In this document: piece after piece, positions 24,926-34,203 of the stretch
Layout: the number at the start of each line of letters is the position of its first letter
Numbering within the stretch: the first letter of the stretch is position 1
Translations under genes and position numbers: made by a program
Notes under the pieces: generated by a model
Database searches by the model: none
What the model was told of the DNA's origin: nothing
The model's input: only the letters and a program-made list of their open reading frames with translations
NCBI RefSeq assembly: GCF_029392875.1
Contig: NZ_CP113946.1
Coordinates: 1,302,001 to 1,366,000 of the forward strand
Source: Lactobacillus sp. ESL0677
Lineage (GTDB): Bacteria > Bacillota > Bacilli > Lactobacillales > Lactobacillaceae
Reading direction: 5' to 3'
DNA: 64,000 bases

Positions 24926-27900
24926 TTACTTATTTAACTGATCTGCAAACTTTTTAAATGATTGACGCAACTTAGTATGATATTTAATTTTACTAAGTTC
25001 TCTAACCATTGTATCTTCTGCGTCATTTTGGTAATTCTGTTGGCCTTCCTGCACTATCTTGGATAGACCACCTTCAACATCTAAGTCATCTTGACCAACA
25101 ACGTGTTTTTCTAATAACTCATTGATTCTTTGTGAATCAGTAATATCTACTAGACCCCATTTTTTCTTAAAGTCTAGAATTTCTGTACGATGATTCTTCT
25201 CTGTATGATCCTTAATCAGCTGTTTTACTTCTTCTGCTAAAACCGGATATTTCTTAACATCTACCTGATGAACCATCAAATCATTAGCTACAGTTTGAAC
25301 ATCTTTAGCATATTTTTCATCTTCTAGTTGTGCGATAAAGTTTTCAATTTGTAATTTGGTTTTAGCGGCCTCAGTCATTTGTTCATTATTAACCTGGTTG
25401 GCTAATTGTGCAATTAATTCATCGAGGTAGTCATAGTCAACGTCAATATCTTTGATATGTTCCATTTCTAAAGTTAAGTCACTAACGTCCAAATGCCGAC
25501 TTTTAGCTACACATTCTTTTATTTGACTAGTAAATGCACCCGTTAGTTTTGCCTCGTCATCTTCAGACATTCCAAGCTCTTGCAATAATTTTTCTGGATG
25601 TTCCTCATCATATTTTTCATCCTGCTTAATTCTAGCCATAGAATGACTATAATCATTCAGAGTGTTATACATTTGTTTTTGTTTAACTTCACTATGAGGA
25701 ATGTCATCAAAATTATTAGTTAATGTGGCTAATTCATCCACTGTTTTCTTTAGTGCTTCAACTTCTTCATCGTATGACTTTGCTAAAATTGAGGTAGCTG
25801 CAACTTCAGGTAATTCTTCTTGCACAAAAGCAGATTGCCTGTCAGCATATGTTGCTAAAGCTTGCTTCATTAGCTTTTCAGCGTTCTTAGGCCAGCGATA
25901 ATTAACAATGCGACCAAAGGGCTTTTTTTGCATATCATGAACCCTATTGGTTCTTGAATAAGCTTGAATCAGAGCAGACCCTTTCAGTGTTCGATCAACA
26001 TAAAGAGTATTTAATTCAGGGGCATCAAAACCCGTTAATAATTGATCAACTACGATTACTAAATCTAGATAATTTCGATCATCAGCACTGCGATTAAGCC
26101 TAGACATCAGGTCTTGTTCATAATCGTCTACCTGATCATCTGTAAAGTTGGTATTGAACAGTGAATTGTAATTATCCATTGCCCTTCTTAAATTAGTATT
26201 ATTAACTAATTGGGTATCATCATTACTTGTACTTTGACTAAAAGTTACAGCAACCTTTAGTGGCTTAGCCATAGTTGCCATCTGTTTATTAAATTCATCA
26301 AGATACATCATTGCCATTTCTGATGAAGAACCTTGACCAACATGAGTAGTCAGTAACGCGTTATATTGACCTTTATTGGAACGCTTGTCCCACTTTTCTA
26401 GAATATCCTCGACTACTTTTTCAACATGTTTAGGATTACGATCATAGACACTTGGCTCCACCATCTCATCCATATCATCGGGTGTTAAATTATTAATTCG
26501 TTCCTCAATTTGAGCTTGAGAGAATTTAGGATATCTAAATTTAAAGTATCTTGGTAAATATTGGTTCTTCATCACTTCTTCTGATAAAGTCGTTTCAAAA
26601 TCAACTTTAAACCCCAAAACGTTTTTATCAGAAATTGCATCCTTGATGGTGTAAATATGAAGCGGGTCTCCAAATACTTCTTGGGTAGTTGGACCTTTTT
26701 TAGCATCAAAATTTGGCGTTCCTGTATAGCCAACAAATGCTGATTTTGGAAATGCTGCCTTAATCTTTTGCATCATGTCACCAGCAGTAGAACGATGAGC
26801 TTCATCCATGATAAAGACAATATTTTTATCAGAACCATAAACTTCTTTATGACTGGCAAGACTAGATAATTTCTGAATCGAAGTCACGATAATATTATTA
26901 CTTTTAGACCGCAATTGCCGACCCAAATCATAATGATTTTTAGTTTTAGAAATTGACCCACCAGCAGCAGTATCTGCTGTTGGATCATAGGCTAAATACT
27001 GTTCAAAAGTTTGCTTAGTTAATGCTTTTCGATCAACCGCAAAAACAACTTTATCAACATTAGGTAATCTGGCAGCTAACCAAGCAGCTTTAAAGGAACT
27101 AATAGTTTTACCAGAACCTGTTGTATGCCAAATATAGCCAACCTCTTTAGGGTCAAAACCAAAAGAATGATGCCGTAATTTTTCCAAAATTCGTTTGGTT
27201 GCGTATACCTGATATGGACGCATTACTTTAACATTTTCATGATTTTTTGTACCATCCAAAATCATAAAGTTAGTTGCCATTTCATGAGCCATCGGGATTG
27301 AGAGCATTTGTCTAGCAAATTCACGCCATTCATATACTGGATGATTATCTTTTTCTCTTTGCCAACGAAAAGCAAAGTCTGTATTAAACTTATCCAAAGT
27401 GGTATTAGCCATATAACGAGCATCATGCGGCGTTAAAGCGACTAAAATCTGCACTGTTGAAAAAATATCACTATACTGATTTTCCGAAATATATTGCTGC
27501 ATTTGATTAAGTGCTTCTTTGGCATCGTGAGCATCAGCTTTTTCTTCAATTTGAATAATCGGCAGACCATTAATTAATAATGTTGTATCAAATCTTCGTC
27601 TTTTGCGACCTACTATTACAGGGTCACGCCAAATCTGATTAACAACTTGATAAACGGTATTACCAGCACCAATATGACTTTGATCAAAAACGGTAAGGAA
27701 AACATGGTTACCATTATCCAAATCTACTTCAACTTGGGAAATTCCATTAACTCCGTATAAAAATTGCCCTGCTTCATAAGGTGTAGATAAATTCTTGATT
27801 TGCACCTTAACTTGGTTAAATTCATTAGTAGTTAATGGCTGATCTAATTTATCTTGATTATTTTGTTCTAAAATTTGCTTAAAGTTTGCCCATAATTGCT

Positions 27901-28009
27901 CAGTCGTTTTTATTTTTAACATATAGGTCCATTGCTTGTCACCACCAATTTTAGTTAAATAATCAATTAGTTCATCTTCAAATTTTAATTCACTGTTTTC
28001 AATTGCCAT
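24926..28009 (-). CDS. hsdR: Type I restriction endonuclease subunit R
   Basis: A 1027-aa motor nuclease. The PD-(D/E)xK site is D141...E155-x-K157, the Walker A motif TTGSGKT ends near residue 302, and the DEAH box lies at 402-405. The RecA-like helicase domains reach about residue 700 and a helical C-terminal region follows. The frame is open to 28033, but the ATG at 28009 has the ribosome-binding site AGAGG. The start overlaps the end of the half-size S gene by 11 bp. Confidence 0.95.
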   Translation of the reverse strand: MAIENSELKFEDELIDYLTKIGGDKQWTYMLKIKTTEQLWANFKQILEQNNQDKLDQPLTTNEFNQVKVQIKNLSTPYEAGQFLYGVNGISQVEVDLDNGNHVFLTVFDQSHIGAGNTVYQVVNQIWRDPVIVGRKRRRFDTTLLINGLPIIQIEEKADAHDAKEALNQMQQYISENQYSDIFSTVQILVALTPHDARYMANTTLDKFNTDFAFRWQREKDNHPVYEWREFARQMLSIPMAHEMATNFMILDGTKNHENVKVMRPYQVYATKRILEKLRHHSFGFDPKEVGYIWHTTGSGKTISSFKAAWLAARLPNVDKVVFAVDRKALTKQTFEQYLAYDPTADTAAGGSISKTKNHYDLGRQLRSKSNNIIVTSIQKLSSLASHKEVYGSDKNIVFIMDEAHRSTAGDMMQKIKAAFPKSAFVGYTGTPNFDAKKGPTTQEVFGDPLHIYTIKDAISDKNVLGFKVDFETTLSEEVMKNQYLPRYFKFRYPKFSQAQIEERINNLTPDDMDEMVEPSVYDRNPKHVEKVVEDILEKWDKRSNKGQYNALLTTHVGQGSSSEMAMMYLDEFNKQMATMAKPLKVAVTFSQSTSNDDTQLVNNTNLRRAMDNYNSLFNTNFTDDQVDDYEQDLMSRLNRSADDRNYLDLVIVVDQLLTGFDAPELNTLYVDRTLKGSALIQAYSRTNRVHDMQKKPFGRIVNYRWPKNAEKLMKQALATYADRQSAFVQEELPEVAATSILAKSYDEEVEALKKTVDELATLTNNFDDIPHSEVKQKQMYNTLNDYSHSMARIKQDEKYDEEHPEKLLQELGMSEDDEAKLTGAFTSQIKECVAKSRHLDVSDLTLEMEHIKDIDVDYDYLDELIAQLANQVNNEQMTEAAKTKLQIENFIAQLEDEKYAKDVQTVANDLMVHQVDVKKYPVLAEEVKQLIKDHTEKNHRTEILDFKKKWGLVDITDSQRINELLEKHVVGQDDLDVEGGLSKIVQEGQQNYQNDAEDTMVRELSKIKYHTKLRQSFKKFADQLNK

Positions 28010-28592
28010 TTTTTGCCTCTGTTTTAATACCAATAATATTGTCTAAAGTTTGATACACAACCCTATCTCTATTTAAAATATTTTTATACAATTGATTAGA
28101 CTGTTTTAACTGGTCCACATATAACTTACCAATTGATTTTTGATTTTCAATGCTCAATTCCGGAACAATGATTTCTTTGAGAATTTTTGTTGTATATTTA
28201 AAAACAATGCTACCCTGCAAATATTTTTTTATTTGTCGATCGAAACATCTACTTTCGTTTAATAGAAAAAGAATATATTCAATTGATACAGAAGTTCTAG
28301 GAATTAATTTAACAAAATTTTGTGTTAAAATGTATTTGTTGTGTTTCTGAGTTATAATGGCTGCTTTTCCACTTTGTAGGTTAAAAATTAAGTCACCTTG
28401 CTTAACCAGAACCACATCAGATGTAGTTTTTATTTGCTTTGTTTTGCTATTATTTGTTAGGGATTGAAAAGTATCTTCTAAATAACAATTTCTATCATAA
28501 ACAAAGTAAGATTTTGTATTACTTTTATTATTGGTTTCTAGTCTAGATTGTAATGAACCACTTTTAAATTCGAAAAGGTCATTTAATTTCAA
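27999..28592 (-). CDS. Half-size type I specificity protein
   Basis: A 197-aa protein with a single HsdS-type recognition domain (1-150) and a C-terminal coiled-coil helix (about 150-190, SIENQKSIGKLYVDQLKQSN), followed by a short tail. Full HsdS proteins have two of each. The start is TTG at 28592 behind AAAGGAGA. It is the first gene of the hsd operon and overlaps hsdR. It could dimerise into a symmetric specificity subunit, compete with the full HsdS, or be a remnant. Confidence 0.75.
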   Translation of the reverse strand: MKLNDLFEFKSGSLQSRLETNNKSNTKSYFVYDRNCYLEDTFQSLTNNSKTKQIKTTSDVVLVKQGDLIFNLQSGKAAIITQKHNKYILTQNFVKLIPRTSVSIEYILFLLNESRCFDRQIKKYLQGSIVFKYTTKILKEIIVPELSIENQKSIGKLYVDQLKQSNQLYKNILNRDRVVYQTLDNIIGIKTEAKNGN

Positions 28593-28613
28593 ATTTAGTT
28601 CTCCTTTCTTTTA

Positions 28614-28631
28614 GTAATTTAGCTAAATTAC
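28614..28631. promoter_or_regulatory. Palindromic operator O1 at the hsd start point
   Basis: GTAATTTAGCTAAATTAC, a perfect 18-bp palindrome, placed right after the -10 box of the hsd promoter, at about +1 to +18. It has the same half-sites (GTAATTT/AAATTAC) as O2. Confidence 0.65.
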
Positions 28632-28638
28632 ATAAATA

Positions 28639-28666
28639 ATTATAATACATTGTTTACTAAAATCAA
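28639..28666 (-). promoter_or_regulatory. hsd operon promoter
   Basis: TTGATT (28666-28661) and TATAAT (28644-28639) on the minus strand, 16 bp apart. It lies exactly between palindromes O1 and O2. Confidence 0.65.
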
Positions 28667-28668
28667 GT

Positions 28669-28686
28669 GTAATTTTTAAAAATTAC
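28669..28686. promoter_or_regulatory. Palindromic operator O2 upstream of the hsd promoter
   Basis: GTAATTTTTAAAAATTAC, a perfect 18-bp palindrome. Its centre is 55 bp from that of O1. On the plus strand it overlaps the likely -35 region of the divergent Spx/ArsC-like gene. Confidence 0.65.
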
Positions 28687-28727
28687 TTTATTTTCATCAC
28701 TTATTACTATAAAAAGAAGGTACAAAA

Positions 28728-29096
28728 ATGATTAAGTTTTATGGTTATAAACGTTGTTCAACCTCACGCAGTGCCGAAAAGTGGCTGCACGAGCATGATG
28801 TTGACGTCGACTTTCAAGATTTAGTAGAGCAGCCACCTAAAAAAGAAGATCTAGTTAACTGGATGACTGCCCATCAGGACCGCGGACTGCGTTACTTCTT
28901 CAACACCCACGGCATGGACTACCGCAAACTGCACTTAAAGGACCAATTACCAGACATGACAATTGATGAAGCAGCCGAAATGATGTCCAAAAACGGCAAG
29001 TTAATCAAACGACCACTAGTTGTTGATGGCGACAAGCTAACTTGCGGCTTCAACGAGGATGTTTACAAAGATACTTGGCTATCAAAGCGAGCTTAA
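28728..29096 (+). CDS. ArsC/Spx family protein
   Basis: A 122-aa thioredoxin-fold protein of the ArsC/Spx/YffB family. The active-site loop is C-S-T-S (YKRCSTSRSA), not CxxC, so it is closer to YffB/ArsC-like reductases than to the redox-sensing Spx regulator. The C-terminal KRPLVVDGDKLTCGF is typical. The ribosome-binding site AGAAGG is upstream. It is divergent from the hsd operon and shares its control region. Confidence 0.85.
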   Translation: MIKFYGYKRCSTSRSAEKWLHEHDVDVDFQDLVEQPPKKEDLVNWMTAHQDRGLRYFFNTHGMDYRKLHLKDQLPDMTIDEAAEMMSKNGKLIKRPLVVDGDKLTCGFNEDVYKDTWLSKRA

Positions 29097-29112
29097 TGCT
29101 CGTTTTTATTTT
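29088..29112 (+). terminator. Terminator of the ArsC/Spx-like gene
   Basis: CGAGC-TTAAT-GCTCG followed by TTTTTATTTT. It overlaps the stop codon. Confidence 0.65.
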
Positions 29113-29169
29113 GCCTATTTTCTATGCTTACAATAACCTTTATAATAGGAAATAAAAAAGGAGCACAGT

Positions 29170-31569
29170 ATGAAATACAATCAATATGCATATGTCAAAA
29201 CCGACTTCAAAACGCAAGTGCAAGAATTACTTAATATTCAATTTTTACCAGAAAATTATCAAGAACTGACTTTTAGCGAGTTATTGGCAGAACTTGTCGA
29301 GAACACGCTGGCAGAAGTTAAGCCTTGGGAGGACTCTGCTAGACAAGCTAAGCTGGGTGAATTTGCCGTTTCAGAAACACAAACCTTGGCCGACTTTTTA
29401 GCAGTAAATCCTGAAAGCATTACACTAGATCAATTTTACAACGTTGCCTTGCAGCTTTTGGGCTACCATGTCTACTACGATTATCAGTTGTCTGACCCAC
29501 TCGGCTTTATGACCAAGCAAGCCCTACCGATAGTTTCTAACATTAACAACAAGGATGAGCTAATTCATGCTTGTTACCGATTGTTAAACACCCGCGCTAA
29601 AAACGGTCAACTATTAATTGATGTCATAGCTGGTAAAGGTTACTTTCACGAAAAACTCCTTGGTGACCCTGAGAGCAAATTTATTTTATTTAACGGCAAA
29701 AGTTTGCCAGTATTTGATACCAGCAATGTTATTCGCGAGGTTGTCTATGTGGAAAGTGACCTCGACACCGATGGCGATGGTCAAGCGGACTTATTACAAA
29801 CGACTATTTTTCGTCCAGTGGAAAGCGAAATGATGAAAGTCCCCGCACTCTATACTGCTAGCCCTTACTTTGGCGGCGTCATTGACAACGTTAAACGCAA
29901 TCACAGTGTCAATGAGAATTTGAGTGATGCAACTGAATGGACTAATCCGCAATACGAACCTGCTGCACGAGTGAAAGCCGAAAAGTCTGGCTCTGAAAAT
30001 CATGCCGCAATGGAAGAAGCTGTCGGCAAATCATCTTACACATTTAACGAGTACATGCTTGCCCGCGGCTTCGCCAGTGTCTTTGCCGGCGGCATCGGAA
30101 CTCGCGGCTCCGACGGCTTGCGTATCACAGGTTCTCCTGAAGAAACCGAAAGTGCCAAGGAAATTATCGAGTGGCTGCACGGCGATCGGATTGCTTATAC
30201 TGATCGCAAGCGAACTCATCAAGTTAAGGCTTCATGGTGCAACGGCAATATCGGCATGACTGGTCGCTCCTACTTGGGCACCCTGCAAATTGCTGTTGCT
30301 ACAACTGGAGTTAAGGGACTTAAAACCGTTGTTTCAGAAGCCGCAATCTCCTCTTGGTACGACTATTACCGCGAGCACGGTCTAGTAATTGCCCCTGAAG
30401 CTTGCCAAGGTGAAGACATGGATTTGCTTGCCGAGACCTGTCAGTCTAATCTTTGGGACGCAGGTTCTTATTTGAAGATCAAGCCGAAGTATGATGCTAT
30501 GCAACAGCGGCTTCTAACTAAAGAAGACCGCACAACAGGACAGTATTCGGACTTTTGGGAAGCACGCAACTATCGCCACCATACAAACAATATTAAATGC
30601 TCTTGGATCAGTGTTCACGGGCTCAATGACTGGAATGTTAAGCCGAAGAATGTCTACAAAATTTGGCAAAAAGTTAAAAACTTGCCGCTGCCAATTAAGC
30701 CGCACTTGTTCCTACACCAAGGACCACACTACAACATGAATAACCTGGTCTCAATTGACTTTACCGACCTGATGAACCTCTGGTTTGTTCATGAATTGCT
30801 CGAAGTTGATAATGGTGCTGAAAAGCAGTGGCCAGCCGTCATGATTCAAGACAACTTAAAAGCTGACACTTGGCATCAAGAAACTGATTGGAGTAATAAT
30901 TTAGGCCAAGAAACGACTTATTACCCAACTGATGATGGTGAGTTGCAAAAAGATGGCAATGGTAAAAAGCAACTAGCATTTGTTGATGTTGGCGGGCAAA
31001 AATTTAAGCAAGCCCATATTTCTGAAAGTGATTGGCAATATCAATTTATCTGCGGCAAAGAGCCGTGGGCATCATCAAGCCTGCGTTTTACCACCGATGA
31101 GTTTATTCATCCCGTAACAATCGTTGGTCGACCCGAAGTTACAGTTCATGTTTCTTCCAGTTTGAACAAGGGTCAACTCTCAGTTGCCTTAGTTGAGTTA
31201 GGTGACCGCAAGCGGCTGACAGCCACACCTAAATTCCTAATGCGCGGCGGACAAGAACTCGGCTATCGCTTTGGCACCGATACCCTGCAAGAATTTATGC
31301 CGGACAAGCTAACCCATGCTAAATTAATTACTAAGGCACACATGAATTTACAAAATTACGCTGATATGAAAAAGCCTGCTGCAATTAAAGCTGGACAATT
31401 TTATTACCTGACCTTTAAATTGCAGCCAACTTATTATCGGCTTCCTGTCGGCAGTCGCCTGTGCCTAATCATCTATTCCACTGACCAGGGCATGACTAAG
31501 CGCCCACTTGAAGAAGCAACTTATACAGTTGATTTGGCAAAGACAGCAATCAAATTTAGTCAAAAATAA
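29170..31569 (+). CDS. pepX: Xaa-Pro dipeptidyl-peptidase
   Basis: A 799-aa cytoplasmic serine peptidase (S15) that releases X-Pro dipeptides. The nucleophile is Ser367 in GRSYLG. The N-terminal helical domain typical of lactobacillar PepX covers about 1-160, the alpha/beta-hydrolase core 170-560, and a C-terminal jelly-roll domain follows. The length is normal. AAAGGAGC lies before the ATG, and a TATAAT is at 29141-29146. Confidence 0.96.
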   Translation: MKYNQYAYVKTDFKTQVQELLNIQFLPENYQELTFSELLAELVENTLAEVKPWEDSARQAKLGEFAVSETQTLADFLAVNPESITLDQFYNVALQLLGYHVYYDYQLSDPLGFMTKQALPIVSNINNKDELIHACYRLLNTRAKNGQLLIDVIAGKGYFHEKLLGDPESKFILFNGKSLPVFDTSNVIREVVYVESDLDTDGDGQADLLQTTIFRPVESEMMKVPALYTASPYFGGVIDNVKRNHSVNENLSDATEWTNPQYEPAARVKAEKSGSENHAAMEEAVGKSSYTFNEYMLARGFASVFAGGIGTRGSDGLRITGSPEETESAKEIIEWLHGDRIAYTDRKRTHQVKASWCNGNIGMTGRSYLGTLQIAVATTGVKGLKTVVSEAAISSWYDYYREHGLVIAPEACQGEDMDLLAETCQSNLWDAGSYLKIKPKYDAMQQRLLTKEDRTTGQYSDFWEARNYRHHTNNIKCSWISVHGLNDWNVKPKNVYKIWQKVKNLPLPIKPHLFLHQGPHYNMNNLVSIDFTDLMNLWFVHELLEVDNGAEKQWPAVMIQDNLKADTWHQETDWSNNLGQETTYYPTDDGELQKDGNGKKQLAFVDVGGQKFKQAHISESDWQYQFICGKEPWASSSLRFTTDEFIHPVTIVGRPEVTVHVSSSLNKGQLSVALVELGDRKRLTATPKFLMRGGQELGYRFGTDTLQEFMPDKLTHAKLITKAHMNLQNYADMKKPAAIKAGQFYYLTFKLQPTYYRLPVGSRLCLIIYSTDQGMTKRPLEEATYTVDLAKTAIKFSQK

Positions 31570-31570
31570 T

Positions 31571-31612
31571 CAAAAAATCGTTAGAACCTAATAGTTCCAA
31601 CGATTTTTTGAT
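31571..31612. terminator. Bidirectional terminator
   Basis: AAAATCGTT(A)GAAC pairs with GTTCC-AACGATTTT, with T and A runs. Shared by pepX and treC. Confidence 0.88.
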
Positions 31613-31613
31613 T

Positions 31614-33281
31614 TTAAGAAACAGTTTTTATTGCCAATGCCTCATAAGGTCTTAGATGCAAAGAGTGATTAATTTCAACCTCATCTTCTTGATAATTACT
31701 AATTAAAACCTGGTAAGTCTGATTGCAGTACTCCTCTGGCACGCTAACTACATGCTCTTGACCATAAAAATTATTAAAGACTAATATTTTTGGTGAATCA
31801 TTATTCAAATAACGTTCATAGGCCAGCACCCTCTGATCAGATTTCAAGAACATTTTAATATGGCCATCTGAAATTAAGTCTTCATGCTTACGCAATTTAA
31901 TCAGCTGTTGATAATAATTGAAGATTTCACCCTGCGTCAATTCTTTTTTGACATTAATCTGTGCTTGGTTTTTCGGCATTAACCACGGCTTGACCTTACT
32001 AAAGCCCGCATATTTTTGATCATCCCAGTGCATTGGCGTTCGCGAATTATCGCGAGACTTGGTATGGACAATGTCAAAGGCCTCTTGATCTGACATGCCT
32101 TGCCTTTTCAAATTATTAAAGGCATTCTTGCTTTCAACATCAACATAACTATTAATCGAAGAGTAATCAGGATCGGTCATGCCGATTTCTTCCCCCATAT
32201 AAATGTACGGCGTGCCCCGCATCAGATGAATTGCCGTCGCTAGCATCTCCGCAGACTTTGCCCTGTACTGTCCGGAGTCACCAAATCGGCTCAAGGCCAT
32301 TGGCTGATCATGATTATTCCAAAACAAAGCATTCCAGCCGCCACCTTGGTCCATCTCTTCCTGCCATTGAGTTAACAAACTTTTCAGTTTCATAAAATCA
32401 AACGGCATCTTAGTCCACTTTTCACCATTTTTGTAATCAACTTTTAAATGATGAAAGTTAAACACCATTGATAATTCATGCTCACTAGGCTTGGAATACG
32501 CAATCGAATTTTTAATGGTAGTTGAAGACATTTCCCCAACTGTGATGCTGTCAGGATCTTTACCAAAACTGGCCGCATTCATTTCCTTTAAATACTTATG
32601 AACTACTGGCGTATCAGTGTAAAGACTCTTTTCTTCCACTGGGTCAGTCGAATCAATTAACTTAGCGGCCTTTCCGGTAACGTTGATAACGTCAAACCTG
32701 AAGCCCTTTACCCCCTTAGAACGCCAAAAGTTGATTACCTTGTACACTTCCCGTCTTACATCAGGGTTATGCCAATCAAGATCAGCCTGACTTGGATCAT
32801 AGAGATGTAAGTAGTAATAATCGGTATCGCCAAACTTAGCCCATGCAGGACCGCCGAATTTACTTTGCCAATTGGTCGGCAAACTGCCATCTTTTTTAGC
32901 TTTACGTAAATAGAAAAACTTCTGGTACTTTTCATCCCCTGCCAGAGCCTTTTGAAACCAGATATTGCTAGTCGAGCAATGATTAAAGACCATGTCGAGC
33001 ATCACATCAACATTAATTTCTTTTAATTTAGCAACTAGCTCCTCGAAGTCCGCCATCGTGCCAAAAAGCGGGTCAATCTGATAATAGTCCGCAATATCAT
33101 AGCCATTATCACGCTGCGGCGAAACGAAAAAAGGATTGAACCAGACCATATCAACATTTAATTTTTTGATATAAGGAATTTTTTGAATGATTCCGCGAAT
33201 ATCACCAACACCATCACCATTAGCATCATAGAAAGATTTGGGATAAATCTGATAGATTATCTTTTTACCTAAATTAACCAT
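31614..33281 (-). CDS. treC: Trehalose-6-phosphate hydrolase
   Basis: A 555-aa GH13 glucosidase. The catalytic set is D197 (FRFDVIN), E250 (VGEMSS) and D325 (NNHDQP). The N-terminus YQIYPKSFYDANGDGVGD is family standard. On sequence alone an oligo-1,6-glucosidase is possible. The neighbours treR and a trehalose-type PTS transporter point to hydrolysis of trehalose-6-phosphate to glucose and glucose-6-phosphate. It lies 11 bp after treR. Confidence 0.88.
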   Translation of the reverse strand: MVNLGKKIIYQIYPKSFYDANGDGVGDIRGIIQKIPYIKKLNVDMVWFNPFFVSPQRDNGYDIADYYQIDPLFGTMADFEELVAKLKEINVDVMLDMVFNHCSTSNIWFQKALAGDEKYQKFFYLRKAKKDGSLPTNWQSKFGGPAWAKFGDTDYYYLHLYDPSQADLDWHNPDVRREVYKVINFWRSKGVKGFRFDVINVTGKAAKLIDSTDPVEEKSLYTDTPVVHKYLKEMNAASFGKDPDSITVGEMSSTTIKNSIAYSKPSEHELSMVFNFHHLKVDYKNGEKWTKMPFDFMKLKSLLTQWQEEMDQGGGWNALFWNNHDQPMALSRFGDSGQYRAKSAEMLATAIHLMRGTPYIYMGEEIGMTDPDYSSINSYVDVESKNAFNNLKRQGMSDQEAFDIVHTKSRDNSRTPMHWDDQKYAGFSKVKPWLMPKNQAQINVKKELTQGEIFNYYQQLIKLRKHEDLISDGHIKMFLKSDQRVLAYERYLNNDSPKILVFNNFYGQEHVVSVPEEYCNQTYQVLISNYQEDEVEINHSLHLRPYEALAIKTVS

Positions 33282-33292
33282 TTAATTTCTCC

Positions 33293-34018
33293 TTAAAATC
33301 TAATTCTTTGTCTGCGCGCAAAATCAACAAATTTAAATTTACTTGGATCATGATAAGACAGCGTCAACTGAAATAAGGTTGCATCACTTAAATAATTATG
33401 ACTAGCAACCAGTACAGCGGTTTTATCCTTCAAGCTTAACTTTCTTTGCAGCTCATCGTCGACCTTTTCAACCGTAATTGCCTTGGTCGCATACGAAACT
33501 TCCAACCCTTTTTCATTTTCCAGATAGTTATAAATTGAAGTCTGAGCCGCATTTAGTGGCAACTCGTTAATCGGTGGTGAAAAAAGAAAATCACAATCAA
33601 GAATTTCTGCATTGCCATCAATTTTTCGTAATCGCTCAACATAAAACCCAGTTTGTTGCTTCTCATTAGGGAACTTTTCCTTAAAAAGTTCAGGTAAGGT
33701 ATGCATCTTCTCTAAAGTTAAAACCTCGGTTTGCGCATCCATCCCCAAAGACTTGCTTAGTTCCGCAAAACTCGAAATACCAGAAATTGGAAAAGAATAC
33801 TGCTCCAAATTCAAAACTAGCGATCCCTTACCACGTATCTTTTGAATCAAGCCTAACGAATTTAACCCCTGCAATGCCTTACGCACCGTCTCTCGCGAGG
33901 TCCCGTATAACTTAGTTAACTCACTTTCGCTTGGTAAAAAAGAATTAGCTTTAAATTGCTCGTGTTTAATTTTGGCTGCAATATCTTGCGCAATAATATC
34001 TGATTTTGACTGCATCAT
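33293..34018 (-). CDS. treR: GntR-family trehalose operon repressor
   Basis: A 241-aa HutC-type regulator. The winged helix at 1-75 includes SELTKLYGTSRETVRKALQG, and the UTRA effector domain covers about 90-235. It is cotranscribed with treC and divergent from the PTS gene. TreR-type repressors bind TTGTATATACAA-like palindromes and sense trehalose-6-phosphate; such sites are present at 34055-34070 and 34123-34136. Confidence 0.88.
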   Translation of the reverse strand: MMQSKSDIIAQDIAAKIKHEQFKANSFLPSESELTKLYGTSRETVRKALQGLNSLGLIQKIRGKGSLVLNLEQYSFPISGISSFAELSKSLGMDAQTEVLTLEKMHTLPELFKEKFPNEKQQTGFYVERLRKIDGNAEILDCDFLFSPPINELPLNAAQTSIYNYLENEKGLEVSYATKAITVEKVDDELQRKLSLKDKTAVLVASHNYLSDATLFQLTLSYHDPSKFKFVDFARRQRIRF

Positions 34019-34054
34019 GGTTTTCCTTTCACTTAATCAGATTAATTATATCTG

Positions 34055-34070
34055 CTTATGTACATACAAG
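34055..34070. promoter_or_regulatory. TreR-type operator O2
   Basis: CTTATGTACATACAAG, an imperfect palindrome resembling the TreR site, in the control region near treR. Confidence 0.5.
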
Positions 34071-34116
34071 TAAATAAACTTTACGAGCATAGTTATAAAT
34101 ATCAACAAATACTCTA

Positions 34117-34145
34117 TTGCATCTTGTCTAGACAAGTATGATAAT
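34117..34145 (+). promoter_or_regulatory. treB promoter with operator in the spacer
   Basis: TTGCAT (34117-34122) and GATAAT (34140-34145) are 17 bp apart. The perfect palindrome CTTGTCTAGACAAG (34123-34136) fills the spacer, so a bound repressor would block RNA polymerase directly. Confidence 0.6.
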
Positions 34146-34203
34146 AATCATAAATCATTTATTAATAAATGCAAATGTATTTAGTTAGAAAGAAGGAAAA
34201 CTA

